DNA of 64,000 bases from Microtetraspora glauca (GTDB taxonomy: Bacteria > Actinomycetota > Actinomycetes > Streptomycetales > Streptomycetaceae). The notes under the pieces are model-generated. The model made no database searches. It had not been told where the DNA came from and saw nothing but the letters and a program-made list of their open reading frames with translations. How positions within the stretch are numbered: the first letter of the stretch is position 1; each line of letters starts with the position of its first letter. Positions 8,404 to 16,541 of this stretch are shown piece by piece. The stretch is from the NCBI GenBank assembly GCA_000721275.1, contig JOFO01000010.1:1-64000 (forward strand). The letters run 5' to 3'. The position numbers were made by a program, and so were the translations under genes.

Positions 8404-9165
8404 ATGTCGTCAAGCGTTCAGCGCAAGCGGATCCGGAAATCCCCCGAGGCCCGGCGGGCGGAGATCGTGGCGACCGCCGCGCGCGTCGCCCTGACCGAAG
8501 GGCTCGAATGCGTCACCCTGCGGCGGGTCGCCGAGGAGCTCGCCGTGCGGCCCGGCCTGATCAGCCATTACTTCCCGTCGGCCGAGGACCTGGTGGCCGA
8601 GGCGTTCGCGGTCGCGGCCCTCGGCGAGCTCGACGCGCTGCTGCCGGCCGAGCGCCCGGACGGCACCCCCGCCCAGTACCTCGCCCGCTACTTCGCGCTG
8701 TCCTCGGGCGAGGCGTACGACGACATCAGCCGCCTCTGGATCAACGCCCGTCACCTCAGCCGCTACCGGCCCGTCCTGCGGGACCGGGTCACCCGCATGG
8801 AACTCGCCTCCGACGACCGCCTGGAGCGGCTGATCCGCGACGGCGTCGAGCGCGGCGAGTTCCACACCGACGACCCCCGGTCGGCCGCCATCCAGATCCT
8901 GGTCGTCCTCGACGGCCTCGGCGCCCACGCCAACTCGGACCGCACCGACCGGCCCCCGGCCGTCACCCGCCTCGCCCTCAGCACCGCCGAACGCGCCCTC
9001 GGCCTCCCCCACGGCACCCTCGACGCCCCCGGCGCGACCGGCACCCTGCCGCTCGCGTTCTCCCCGACGGACGCGGCGGAAGCGGCGGTGGCGGCCGGCG
9101 CCGCGGCCGGCGCCCCGCCCGCCGGCGCCCCCGCGGCCGAGGCGCCGACGCCCGCGGAGACCTGA
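8404..9165 (+). CDS. TetR-family transcriptional regulator
   Basis: A 253-residue regulator. A basic N-terminus (QRKRIRKSPEARRAEIV) is followed by a TetR helix-turn-helix with VTLRRVAEELAVRPGLISHYF near residues 40-60, and a helical ligand-binding region to about residue 205. The last 45 residues are a low-complexity Ala/Pro-rich tail. The layout resembles BetI-type members. The ATG at 8404 lies just before the basic arm; codons further upstream run through the operator and are not used. It is divergent from the NCS1 permease and 202 bp upstream of the amidohydrolase, so it probably represses the permease and perhaps the hydrolase. The ligand is unknown. Confidence 0.87.
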   Translation: MSSSVQRKRIRKSPEARRAEIVATAARVALTEGLECVTLRRVAEELAVRPGLISHYFPSAEDLVAEAFAVAALGELDALLPAERPDGTPAQYLARYFALSSGEAYDDISRLWINARHLSRYRPVLRDRVTRMELASDDRLERLIRDGVERGEFHTDDPRSAAIQILVVLDGLGAHANSDRTDRPPAVTRLALSTAERALGLPHGTLDAPGATGTLPLAFSPTDAAEAAVAAGAAAGAPPAGAPAAEAPTPAET

Positions 9166-9367
9166 CGGCGGCGCGTCCCCCGCGACCCTGCGGCGCACCC
9201 CGACGCAAATTGGCGGCGCACCTCGCACGCCCCGGCGACGCGCCGAACCCGCCGCCCGGCGCGCCCGTACGCGCCCCGCTACCCCGCCGTACCCCCCTTG
9301 TGCCCCGCCGCCCGCCGGCGCGCCGCCCCCTCCCCCGTACCACCCGCCACCTCGCAAGGAGCCCCCC

Positions 9368-10999
9368 GTGTCCACCCGACTCGTCCTGCACTCCGCCCGC
9401 CTGCTCGACCCCGGCAGCGGGGGCTTCCTGGAGGCGAGCGCGCTCGCCGTGGGCGAGGACGGGCGGATCGCCGCGCTCGGCGACGACCGCGAGGTGCGGG
9501 CGCTCGCCGGACCCGCCACCACCGTCGTCGACCTGAAGGGCGCGGTCGTCACCCCCGGCCTCGTCGACGGGCACGTGCACCCCGTCACCGGCGCCGAACT
9601 GACCGGCGGCCTCGACCTCTCCGGCTGCGCCGACCTCGCCGAGGTCCGCGAGGCGCTGGGCCGCGCGGCGCGCCGGCTGCGGCGCGGCGACTGGCTCTTC
9701 GCCTGGGGGCTCGACCCGAACGTCTTCGGCGACCGGCCCGTCGGCATCGCGCCCTTCGACACCGTCCTGCACGGGGTGCCCGCCTTCCTGCTGCTCTTCG
9801 ACGCGCACTCCGCGCTCGCCTCCCACCGCGCCCTCGAACTCGCCGGCATCGACGGCCCGCGCACCTTCGACCAGGCGTCCGCCGAGATCGTCTGCGACGC
9901 CGACGGGCGCCCCACCGGACTGCTCCAGGAGGACGCCGCGTGCGCGCTCGTCGAGCGCGTCGCCCCGCAGCCGACCCGCGCCGAGCGCGTGGAGCGGCTG
10001 GCCGCCGCCCTGGACGGGATGGCGGCGGCCGGGCTGACCGGCGGGCACGTCATGGACGCCAACGGCGACAGCCTCGACCTCTTCGCCGAACTCGACGCCG
10101 CCGGCCGGCTGCCGCTGCGGCTCCGGGTGGCGCCCTGGTGCCAGCCCGGCACCGACGCCGCCGGTGTCGAGGAGCTGATCGCCCTCCAGGGCCGCGGCGG
10201 CGCGCTGTGGCGGGTGGCCGGCGTGAAGCTCTTCATGGACGGCACCATCGACAACGGCACCGCGTGGCTGGAGCGGCCCGACTGCCACGGCGAGTCCACC
10301 CACGCGTTCTGGCCGGACCCCGAGGCGTACACGGAGATCATCGGCGCGCTGCACCGCGCCGGGGTGCCGACGGCGACCCACGCCATCGGCGACGCCGCCG
10401 TGCGGCACGTCCTCGACGCCGTCGAGAAGGCCCGGGCGACCGGCGGCGACCCGGGCGTACGGCACCGGGTCGAGCACATCGAGACCGTCCCCGACGACAC
10501 CCTCGGCCGCTTCGCCGGGCTGGGCGTCGTCGCCTCCATGCAGCCGACCCACTGCTGCGACTTCACCCGCGCCGACCACACCGACAACTGGTCGCGCCGG
10601 CTCGGCGAGGAGCGCGCCGGGCGCGCCTGGCGCTGCCGGGACCTCGTGGACTCCGGCGCGACCGTGGTGCTGGGCTCGGACTGGCCGATCGCGCCGTACC
10701 CGCCGCTGGGCGTGCTCGCCGGGGCCGTGCACCGCCGCCCGACCCGGGACCTGACCCAGCCGCCGCACGGGCCCGAGCAGGCGCTGACCCCGCTGGACGC
10801 GCTGCGCGGACTGACGACGGGACCGGCGTACGCGGCGGGTGAGGAGCACCGCTCCGGCCGGCTCGCCGTCGGCCACCACGGCGACCTCACGGTCCTCGGG
10901 GCCGACCCGCTGACCGTGCCGCCCGCTGAACTCGCCGCCGTCCCGGTGCTGCTGACGGCCGTCGACGGCCGCGTGACCCACCGGGCGGACCGCCTCTGA
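9368..10999 (+). CDS. Metal-dependent amidohydrolase (YtcJ-like, amidohydrolase 3 family)
   Basis: A 543-residue TIM-barrel hydrolase. Metal-binding features are complete: the HxH of GLVDGHVHP near residue 72, further His residues in THAIGDAAVRH and RVEHIE, and the final Asp in VLGSDWP near 440. Small beta domains at both ends frame the barrel. No signal peptide, so cytoplasmic. Family members hydrolyse cyclic or N-acyl amides; with the divergent NCS1 permease a ureide, hydantoin or similar N-heterocycle is the best guess. The GTG at 9368 has AAGGAG about 8 nt upstream. The 202 bp between the TetR gene and this start show no other gene. Confidence 0.85.
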   Translation: MSTRLVLHSARLLDPGSGGFLEASALAVGEDGRIAALGDDREVRALAGPATTVVDLKGAVVTPGLVDGHVHPVTGAELTGGLDLSGCADLAEVREALGRAARRLRRGDWLFAWGLDPNVFGDRPVGIAPFDTVLHGVPAFLLLFDAHSALASHRALELAGIDGPRTFDQASAEIVCDADGRPTGLLQEDAACALVERVAPQPTRAERVERLAAALDGMAAAGLTGGHVMDANGDSLDLFAELDAAGRLPLRLRVAPWCQPGTDAAGVEELIALQGRGGALWRVAGVKLFMDGTIDNGTAWLERPDCHGESTHAFWPDPEAYTEIIGALHRAGVPTATHAIGDAAVRHVLDAVEKARATGGDPGVRHRVEHIETVPDDTLGRFAGLGVVASMQPTHCCDFTRADHTDNWSRRLGEERAGRAWRCRDLVDSGATVVLGSDWPIAPYPPLGVLAGAVHRRPTRDLTQPPHGPEQALTPLDALRGLTTGPAYAAGEEHRSGRLAVGHHGDLTVLGADPLTVPPAELAAVPVLLTAVDGRVTHRADRL

Positions 11000-11030
11000 C
11001 CGGCCCGGCGGGGCTCAGCCGCCGGGCCGG
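11000..11030. terminator. Terminator hairpin across the LysR stop codon
   Basis: A 12-bp perfect stem (CCGGCCCGGCGG and complement) with a 7-nt loop begins right after the amidohydrolase stop and spans the stop codon of the converging LysR gene (11015-11017). It can serve both directions. Confidence 0.65.
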
Positions 11031-12097
11031 GCCCTCGTCAGGGTGAGGAGGTCGCGGGCCGGGCCGGTGGGCCGGTGGCCGGTCGGCCAGACGGCCCGCA
11101 GGTCGCGGCTGAGCCGGACGCCGGCGACCGGCACGGCGACCAGGCGGCGCGACGCCAGCTCCTCGGCGATCGCCAGCTCGCTGAGGACCGCCGGGCCCGC
11201 GCCGCTCACCGCCGCCGCCTTCACGGCGGTCGTGGAGGCCAGTTCGAGCAGCGGGCGGGCCAGCCCGCCGTGTCCGGCGAGCGCCGCGTCCAGGACCTGC
11301 CGGGTGCCCGAGCCGTGCTCGCGCAGCACCAGCGGGGTCGCCGCCAGCTCCGCCGGATCGATCGGGGCCCGGCGGCGGGCCCACGGGTGCGAGGGCGCGG
11401 CCACCACCGCGAGCCGGTCGTGGGCGACCACCGTGCCGTCGAGCCCGTCCGGCACCGACAGGCCCTCGACGAACCCGAGGTCAGCCTCCCCCGCCAGCAG
11501 CCGCTCGGCGACCACCGCCGAGTTCCCGGCCTGCAGCGACACCGCCGTGTCCGGCCGCTCGGCGCGCAGCGCGATCAGCCAGCCCGGCAGCAGGTACTCG
11601 GCGATCGTCATGGACGCGACCACCCGCAGCCGCGAGTCCCGGCGCCCCCGCAGCGCCTGCACGCCCGCGTCGAACGCCTCGGCGGACTCCACGATCCGCC
11701 GGGCCCAGTCGGTGACGAGCGCGCCCGCGTCGGTGAGCCGGGAGCCGCGCGGCGAGCGGTCCACGAGCGCCACGCCGAGCTGCCGCTCCATCGAGCGGAT
11801 GCGGCTGCTCGCCGCCGGCTGGGTGATGCCGACCTCGCGGGCGGCGGCGCCGAGGCTGCCGTGCCGGGCGACGGCCAGGAGCAGTTCCAGGGCGCCGAGG
11901 TCGGGGACCCGGTGCGAGAGGTGCGCGGTCGCCGGCTCCCACGCCCCGGGGCCTGACCCCGGAGCGGCGAGGGCCGCCGCGGCCGTCACCCTCCCGGCGC
12001 CCGCGCCCCCGCCGGTACCCCGCTCCGTCCCGGCGCCCGCGCCCCCGCCGGTGCCCCGCTCCGTCCCGCCACCGCCGCCGTCCCGCTCCCTGCTCAT
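11015..12097 (-). CDS. LysR-family transcriptional regulator with Gly-rich N-terminal extension
   Basis: A 360-residue protein. The LysR helix-turn-helix begins near residue 70 (LGALELLLAVARHGSLGAAA) and the periplasmic-binding-like effector domain occupies about 155-350. Family members are normally near 300 residues; the extra N-terminal 60 are Gly/Thr/Ala-rich and contain a 12-residue unit (GTERGTGGGAGA) twice, encoded by a 36-bp tandem repeat. The ATG at 12097 has no clear ribosome site and could give a leaderless message; an internal start cannot be excluded. It is divergent from the TDT-type transporter, with palindromes in the 70-bp gap, so that transporter is the probable target. Confidence 0.8.
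   Translation of the reverse strand: MSRERDGGGGGTERGTGGGAGAGTERGTGGGAGAGRVTAAAALAAPGSGPGAWEPATAHLSHRVPDLGALELLLAVARHGSLGAAAREVGITQPAASSRIRSMERQLGVALVDRSPRGSRLTDAGALVTDWARRIVESAEAFDAGVQALRGRRDSRLRVVASMTIAEYLLPGWLIALRAERPDTAVSLQAGNSAVVAERLLAGEADLGFVEGLSVPDGLDGTVVAHDRLAVVAAPSHPWARRRAPIDPAELAATPLVLREHGSGTRQVLDAALAGHGGLARPLLELASTTAVKAAAVSGAGPAVLSELAIAEELASRRLVAVPVAGVRLSRDLRAVWPTGHRPTGPARDLLTLTRARPGG
11995..12066. repeat. 36-bp tandem repeat, two copies, in the LysR N-terminus
   Basis: Two adjacent 36-bp copies differ at one base (TACCCCG against TGCCCCG). The period of 12 codons keeps frame. Confidence 0.85.
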
Positions 12098-12119
12098 AAA
12101 GCCAGCTTATGACGTCATA
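12095..12119. promoter_or_regulatory. Putative LysR operator with overlapping palindromes
   Basis: CATAA-N7-TTATG (12095-12111), a T-N11-A type box, overlaps the LysR start codon. Next to it is a perfect 12-bp palindrome TATGACGTCATA (12108-12119). Both are A+T-rich islands between divergent genes. Confidence 0.45.
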
Positions 12120-12167
12120 GCCGCGTGCTCCCTGGTGGGGGCCCTGACCTGCGGCGATGGTGGAGGC

Positions 12168-13328
12168 ATGGCAAGCCTCGCACCCTCCCGCCCCCTCCTG
12201 CGCGCCACCACCCCCGGCGCCCGGGCGACCCGCTCGGTCCGTCACCTCGGCCCGAACTGGTACGCCTCCGTGATGGGCACCTCCGTCGTCGGCACCGCGG
12301 GCGCCGCGCTCCCCGTCACCGTGCCCGGCCTCCGTACCGCCTGCACCGCCGTCTGGGCGCTCTCCCTCGCGATGCTGCTGACCCTGCTGGCCGCGCGGGC
12401 CGCGCACTGGCGCCGCCACCGCGACCAGGCCCGCGCCCATCTCCTCGACCCGGCCGTGGCGCCCTTCTACGGCTGTCTGTCGATGGCGCTGCTCGCCGTC
12501 GGCGGCGGCACCCTCACCCTCGGCCGGGACTGGATCGGCCTGCCCGCCGCCGTCGCCGTCGACGCCGTCCTGTTCACCGCCGGCACCGCGGTGGGTCTCG
12601 CCGCCGCCGTCGCCGTGCCCTATCTGATGGTGGTCCGGCACCGGATCGAGCAGGCGTCCCCGGTCTGGCTGCTGCCCGTCGTCGCCCCCATGGTGTCCGC
12701 CGCGCTCGGCCCGCTGCTCCTCCCCCACCTGCCCGAGGGCCAGGCCCGGCAGACGCTCCTGATCGCCTGCTACGCCATGTTCGGCATCAGCCTGCTCGCG
12801 ACCCTCGTGATGCTGCCGCTGGTCTTCGGCCGGCTCGTCCTCGACGGCCCCCTGCCGCTCGCCCTCACCCCGACGCTCTTCCTCGTCCTGGGCCCCCTCG
12901 GGCAGTCGACCACCGCCGCCAACGCGTTCGCGGACGCCGCCGCCGGCGTCCTCGCCGACCCGTACGCCCACGGCTTCGCCGCCTTCGCCGTCCTCTACGG
13001 CGTGCCCGTCACGGGATTCGCCCTGCTGTGGCTGGCACTCGCCGGGGCGATGGTGGTGCGGGCCCGGCGGGCCGGCATGGGCTTCGCGATGACCTGGTGG
13101 GCCTTCACGTTCCCCGTCGGCACCGTCGTCACCGGCGCCGAGGGGCTCGCCCGCCACACCGGCCTGGACGCCTTCCGGTGGCTCGCCGTCGCCCTGTACG
13201 TCCTCCTCGCCGCGGCCTGGCTGGTGGCCGGCGTCCACACCGCGCGCGGCCTGCTCAGCGGAGCGCTGCTCGCAGCGCCCGCCCCAGCACCCGCGGTGCC
13301 GTCGCCAGCGACGGCCCGTACCAGGTGA
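12168..13328 (+). CDS. TDT-family (TehA/Mae1-like) C4-dicarboxylate or anion exporter
   Basis: A 386-residue protein with about ten hydrophobic segments. HLGPNWYASVMGTSVV near the N-terminus is characteristic of the tellurite-resistance/dicarboxylate transporter family, which includes sulfite and malate exporters. AMTWWAFTFPVGTV near residue 310 is another family region. Substrate unknown. The ATG at 12168 is chosen, although GGAGG sits only 1-2 nt before it; an in-frame GTG at 12135 is an alternative. It is divergent from the LysR gene. Its last 74 bp overlap the 3' end of the converging metal-receptor gene. Confidence 0.82.
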   Translation: MASLAPSRPLLRATTPGARATRSVRHLGPNWYASVMGTSVVGTAGAALPVTVPGLRTACTAVWALSLAMLLTLLAARAAHWRRHRDQARAHLLDPAVAPFYGCLSMALLAVGGGTLTLGRDWIGLPAAVAVDAVLFTAGTAVGLAAAVAVPYLMVVRHRIEQASPVWLLPVVAPMVSAALGPLLLPHLPEGQARQTLLIACYAMFGISLLATLVMLPLVFGRLVLDGPLPLALTPTLFLVLGPLGQSTTAANAFADAAAGVLADPYAHGFAAFAVLYGVPVTGFALLWLALAGAMVVRARRAGMGFAMTWWAFTFPVGTVVTGAEGLARHTGLDAFRWLAVALYVLLAAAWLVAGVHTARGLLSGALLAAPAPAPAVPSPATARTR

Positions 13329-13998
13329 GCATCCGCCCGTCGACGAGCGCCGCGGCGGTCCCGGGGAACGCCTCGGGGCCGTCGTCCGCGGTGAAGCGGT
13401 ACGGCTCGTCCGGGAGGACCACCAGCTCCGGACGGGCCGCGGTCAGCTCGCCGAGCGGCACCTTCGGATAGCGCTCGGGATGGTCCGCGTACAAGTTGCG
13501 GACGCCGAGACGGGCCAGCAGGTCGCCCGCGAAGGTGTCCCGGCCGAGCACCATCCAGGGTCGCCGCCAGACGGGCACCACGGCGGCCACCCCGTCGCCG
13601 GCGGGCTCCGCGCCGGCCCACGCCTCCTCCGCCTCGGCCAGCCAGCGCGGCCGGCGGGGCGCGCCGCAGGCGGCGAGCACATCGCCGAGGGCGGCCAGGC
13701 CCTGCTCCAGGGTGCGGATCTCGGTGACCAGCACCTCGGCGCCGGCGTCCCGCAGGGCGTCGAGGTCGGCCGGCCGGTTCTCCTCCTCGTTGGCGAGGAC
13801 GAGATCGGGGCGGAGCGCCAGCACCGCCGGCACGTCGGGGTTCTTGGTGCCGCCGATCCGGGCGACGGACAGCCCGGCCGGATGACTGCACCAGTCGGTC
13901 GCGCCGACCAGCAGCCCCGGCGCGGTCACCGCGACCGCCTCGGTGAGCGACGGCACCAGGGAGACGACCCGCGGGGTCCGGCCCCGGATCCCGGTCAC
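13255..13998 (-). CDS. Helical-backbone metal receptor (BtuF/FepB-like fold) without signal peptide
   Basis: A 247-residue protein of the periplasmic-binding type III fold. RVVSLVPSLTEAV at the N-terminus, GATDWCSHPAG near residue 35, a RPDLVLANEEENRP segment near 85 and PELVVLPDEPYRF near 190 match cobalamin/iron-siderophore binding proteins. Unlike true transporter subunits it has no signal peptide, lipobox or membrane segment, and no permease or ATPase gene is adjacent; it therefore probably works in the cytoplasm. Its GTG start overlaps the stop of the XRE-cupin gene (GTGA), so both are translated together. Its 3' end overlaps the TDT transporter gene in antisense for 74 bp. The ligand, a cobamide, heme or metal chelate, cannot be told. 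Confidence 0.78.
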   Translation of the reverse strand: MTGIRGRTPRVVSLVPSLTEAVAVTAPGLLVGATDWCSHPAGLSVARIGGTKNPDVPAVLALRPDLVLANEEENRPADLDALRDAGAEVLVTEIRTLEQGLAALGDVLAACGAPRRPRWLAEAEEAWAGAEPAGDGVAAVVPVWRRPWMVLGRDTFAGDLLARLGVRNLYADHPERYPKVPLGELTAARPELVVLPDEPYRFTADDGPEAFPGTAAALVDGRMLTWYGPSLATAPRVLGRALRAALR

Positions 13999-14546
13999 TC
14001 CTCCTCGACCTCGACGTGGTCGGCGACCGCGACGACGAGCAGCCGGGTGCCGGGCTCGGTGGCGCGCCAGCGGTGCCGTACGCCGCCGGAGAGGTAGAGG
14101 GAGTCGCCGCGGCCCAGCCGGTGCGCCCGGCCCTCGGCCTCGACCTCGGCGGCGCCGTCGGCGACGTACAGCAGCTCGGCGTTGCGGTGCTGGAACTCGC
14201 GGCCCGCGTCCTGCTCGCCGGTGAACTCCAGGGCGTGGAGCTGGTGCCGGCCGCGCACCAGGCGCCGTACGCCCTCCGGCAGGGCGGCGCCGCCCTCGCC
14301 GGCGCGGACGACGTCGACCGTGCGGGCGGCCTCGGCGACGGCGAGGAGGTCGGCGGCGGTGGTCTGCAGGGCCTCGGCGACCAGCTCCAGGGAGCGGCGG
14401 CTGGGCCGGGCCCGCTCGTTCTCGATCTGGCTGAGGAAGGGGACGGAGAGGCCGCTGCGGGCCGAGACCACGGCCAGGGTGAGCTGGAGGGCCCGGCGGC
14501 GCCTCTTGACGGCCGCGCCCACGCGAGGTGCTTCCTTCTCGTCCAT
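13995..14546 (-). CDS. XRE-family regulator with C-terminal cupin domain
   Basis: A 183-residue two-domain regulator: an HTH_3 motif in residues about 10-65 (LTLAVVSARSGLSVPFLSQI) and a cupin barrel in 105-175 (HRNAELLYVADG, RLGRGDSLYLSGGVRHRW). Such proteins sense a small molecule through the cupin pocket. The ATG at 14546 is preceded by GGGAGGG; a GTG two codons earlier is possible. It is translationally coupled (GTGA overlap) to the signal-less metal receptor, suggesting that regulator and ligand-binding protein serve one pathway. The 187 bp upstream hold only the terminator of the osmolyte transporter operon. Confidence 0.85.
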   Translation of the reverse strand: MDEKEAPRVGAAVKRRRRALQLTLAVVSARSGLSVPFLSQIENERARPSRRSLELVAEALQTTAADLLAVAEAARTVDVVRAGEGGAALPEGVRRLVRGRHQLHALEFTGEQDAGREFQHRNAELLYVADGAAEVEAEGRAHRLGRGDSLYLSGGVRHRWRATEPGTRLLVVAVADHVEVEEE

Positions 14547-14673
14547 GGCCACCCTCCCTCTGCCGGCTGCCTCGTCGCGTACCGACCGGTTACCTGCACC
14601 TTACGCAGCTTTGGGCCGGGGTTTCGCGTCGTGCCGGAAAGGGAGGCGGAAAGGGGCCGGTGACGGCACGGAA

Positions 14674-14711
14674 CAGGGGCGGCCGCCGGTCACGCCCGGC
14701 GACCGCCCCTG
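14674..14711 (-). terminator. Terminator of the osmolyte ABC transporter operon
   Basis: CAGGGGCGG and its complement form a 9-bp outer stem, with CGCCGG/CCGGCG as inner stem, 22 bp beyond the stop codon of the fused permease gene. Confidence 0.6.
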
Positions 14712-14732
14712 TCCGGCGGGTGAGGACCGCGG

Positions 14733-16541
14733 CTACTGCGGGGCCAGTCGCTCCGCGAGTCCGGGCTGGGCGTCCAGCCAGGTGCGGACCGCCTGCTGCT
14801 CCTTGCCCTTGCCGGTCTCCTGGATCTCCTTCTCCAGGCCGGTCAGCTGCTGCTCCGTGAGCGTGAAGTCCTTCAGCCAGGCGCCCACCTCGGGGTTCTC
14901 CTCGCTGAAGCCCTTGCGGGCCAGGGTGTGCACGCCGTCGCCCTTGCCCCAGACGCCCTTCGGGTCGGCGAGCTTGGTCAGGTCGTGCGCGGAGTAGGCC
15001 CAGTGCGGCGACCAGAGGGTGACGACGACCGGCTCCTCGCGGTCGTACGCCCGCTTCAGCTCGGCGAGCATGCCGGGCGTGGAGCCGTCCACGACCTCGT
15101 ACTCGCCCTCCAGGCCGTACTCCTTCAGCACCTTGTCCTTCAGCAGGCCCATCATCCCGGCGCTCGGCTCGATGCCGACGATGCGGCCCTTGAAGCGGTC
15201 GCCCTTGCCCTTGAGGTCGGCGAGCGACTTCACGTCCTTCACGTACGAGGGGACGCTGAGCTCCAGCGAGGTCGGGCCGTACCAGGAGCCCAGGTCCTCC
15301 AGCTTGTTCCCGTACTTCTCCAGGTACTGGGCGTGGGTGACGGGCAGCCAGGCGTCGGTCTGGAAGTCGAGCTGCCCGCCGGCCAGACCGGTGTAGAGCG
15401 CGCCGGCCTCCAGCTGTTGCGTCTCGACCTCGTAACCGCGGCGCTCCAGCAGCTCCTTCCACAGATAGGTGGAGGCGATGCCCTCGTCCCACGGGATGTA
15501 GCCGATGCTGATCTTCTTGCCGTGGCCGGCGCCCGCGCCGGAGGCGGTCGTCGAGGTGGCGCCGGAGCCGCCGAGGAAGCCGGAGCCGCCGGCGACGAGC
15601 GCCAGGACGACGACGCCGACGAGCGCGGTCACGGGCTGCGGGCGGTGCGCCCACAGCTGCGCGGTGCGGCGGCGGGCGGTGACCGCGCGGGCCTTGGCGA
15701 GGGCGCGGCGGCCGAGCGGGGAGACCTGGCGGCCGAGGGCGCCGGTCATCCGGTCCAGGTACATGGCGAGGACGACGATGGAGACGCCGGCCTCGAAGCC
15801 GAGGCCGATGTCGACGTTGCCGATGGCCCGGTAGACGGCGCCGCCGAGCCCGCCGCCGCCGACCATGCCGGCGATGACGACCATGGACAGGCCCAGCATG
15901 ATGACCTGGTTGACGCCGGCCATGATCGTGGGCACGGCGAGCGGCAGCTGGACGCGGAGCAGGGTGTTGCGCGGAGTGGTGCCGAACGCCTCGGCGGCCT
16001 CCACGAGTTCGGCGTCCACCTGGCGGATGCCGAGCTCGGTCATCCGCACGCCGGGCGGCAGCGCGAAGACGATGGTGGCGATGATGCCGGGGACGACGCC
16101 GACGCCGAAGAAGATGATGCCGGGGATGAGGTAGACCATCGCCGGCATGGTCTGCATGAAGTCGAGGACGGGCCGCAGCACCGTGCTGACCGTCTTCGAG
16201 CGGGCCGCCCAGATGCCCAGCGGGACCGCGATCACCAGGGTGACGAGGGTGGCGACGAGGACCAGCGACAGCGTCGCCATCGCCTCGTCCCACAGCTGGA
16301 CGGAGTCGACCAGCGCGAGCCCGGCGAAGGCGAGCAGGCCGGCGGCGAGACCGCGCAGCCACCAGGCGACGACCGCGAGGATGCCGGCCAGCAGCAGCGG
16401 CTGCGGCGCCGACAGGACGGCGTCGACGCCGTCGTACAGGCCGGTGATGCCGCTGCTGACGGCGTCGAACAGCCAGGAGAGCTGCGCCTGGAGCCAGTCG
16501 ACGGAACGGTCGACCCAGGAGCCGAGGGGAAGCCTAGGCAT
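14733..16541 (-). CDS. Glycine betaine/proline-type ABC transporter, permease fused to substrate-binding domain
   Basis: A 602-residue fusion. Residues about 40-300 form an OpuAB/ProW-type permease with several membrane helices and the EAA-type loop (ELVEAAEAFGTTPRNTL). After one more membrane segment near 320-340, residues about 345-600 form an OpuAC/ProX-type binding domain (ISIGYIPWDEGIASTYLWK). The binding domain is thus tethered to the outer membrane face, as in OpuA of some Firmicutes. The ATG at 16541 overlaps the stop of the ATPase gene by 8 bp, which implies translational coupling. Predicted role is uptake of a quaternary-ammonium compatible solute such as glycine betaine; the exact solute is inferred. 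Confidence 0.88.
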   Translation of the reverse strand: MPRLPLGSWVDRSVDWLQAQLSWLFDAVSSGITGLYDGVDAVLSAPQPLLLAGILAVVAWWLRGLAAGLLAFAGLALVDSVQLWDEAMATLSLVLVATLVTLVIAVPLGIWAARSKTVSTVLRPVLDFMQTMPAMVYLIPGIIFFGVGVVPGIIATIVFALPPGVRMTELGIRQVDAELVEAAEAFGTTPRNTLLRVQLPLAVPTIMAGVNQVIMLGLSMVVIAGMVGGGGLGGAVYRAIGNVDIGLGFEAGVSIVVLAMYLDRMTGALGRQVSPLGRRALAKARAVTARRRTAQLWAHRPQPVTALVGVVVLALVAGGSGFLGGSGATSTTASGAGAGHGKKISIGYIPWDEGIASTYLWKELLERRGYEVETQQLEAGALYTGLAGGQLDFQTDAWLPVTHAQYLEKYGNKLEDLGSWYGPTSLELSVPSYVKDVKSLADLKGKGDRFKGRIVGIEPSAGMMGLLKDKVLKEYGLEGEYEVVDGSTPGMLAELKRAYDREEPVVVTLWSPHWAYSAHDLTKLADPKGVWGKGDGVHTLARKGFSEENPEVGAWLKDFTLTEQQLTGLEKEIQETGKGKEQQAVRTWLDAQPGLAERLAPQ

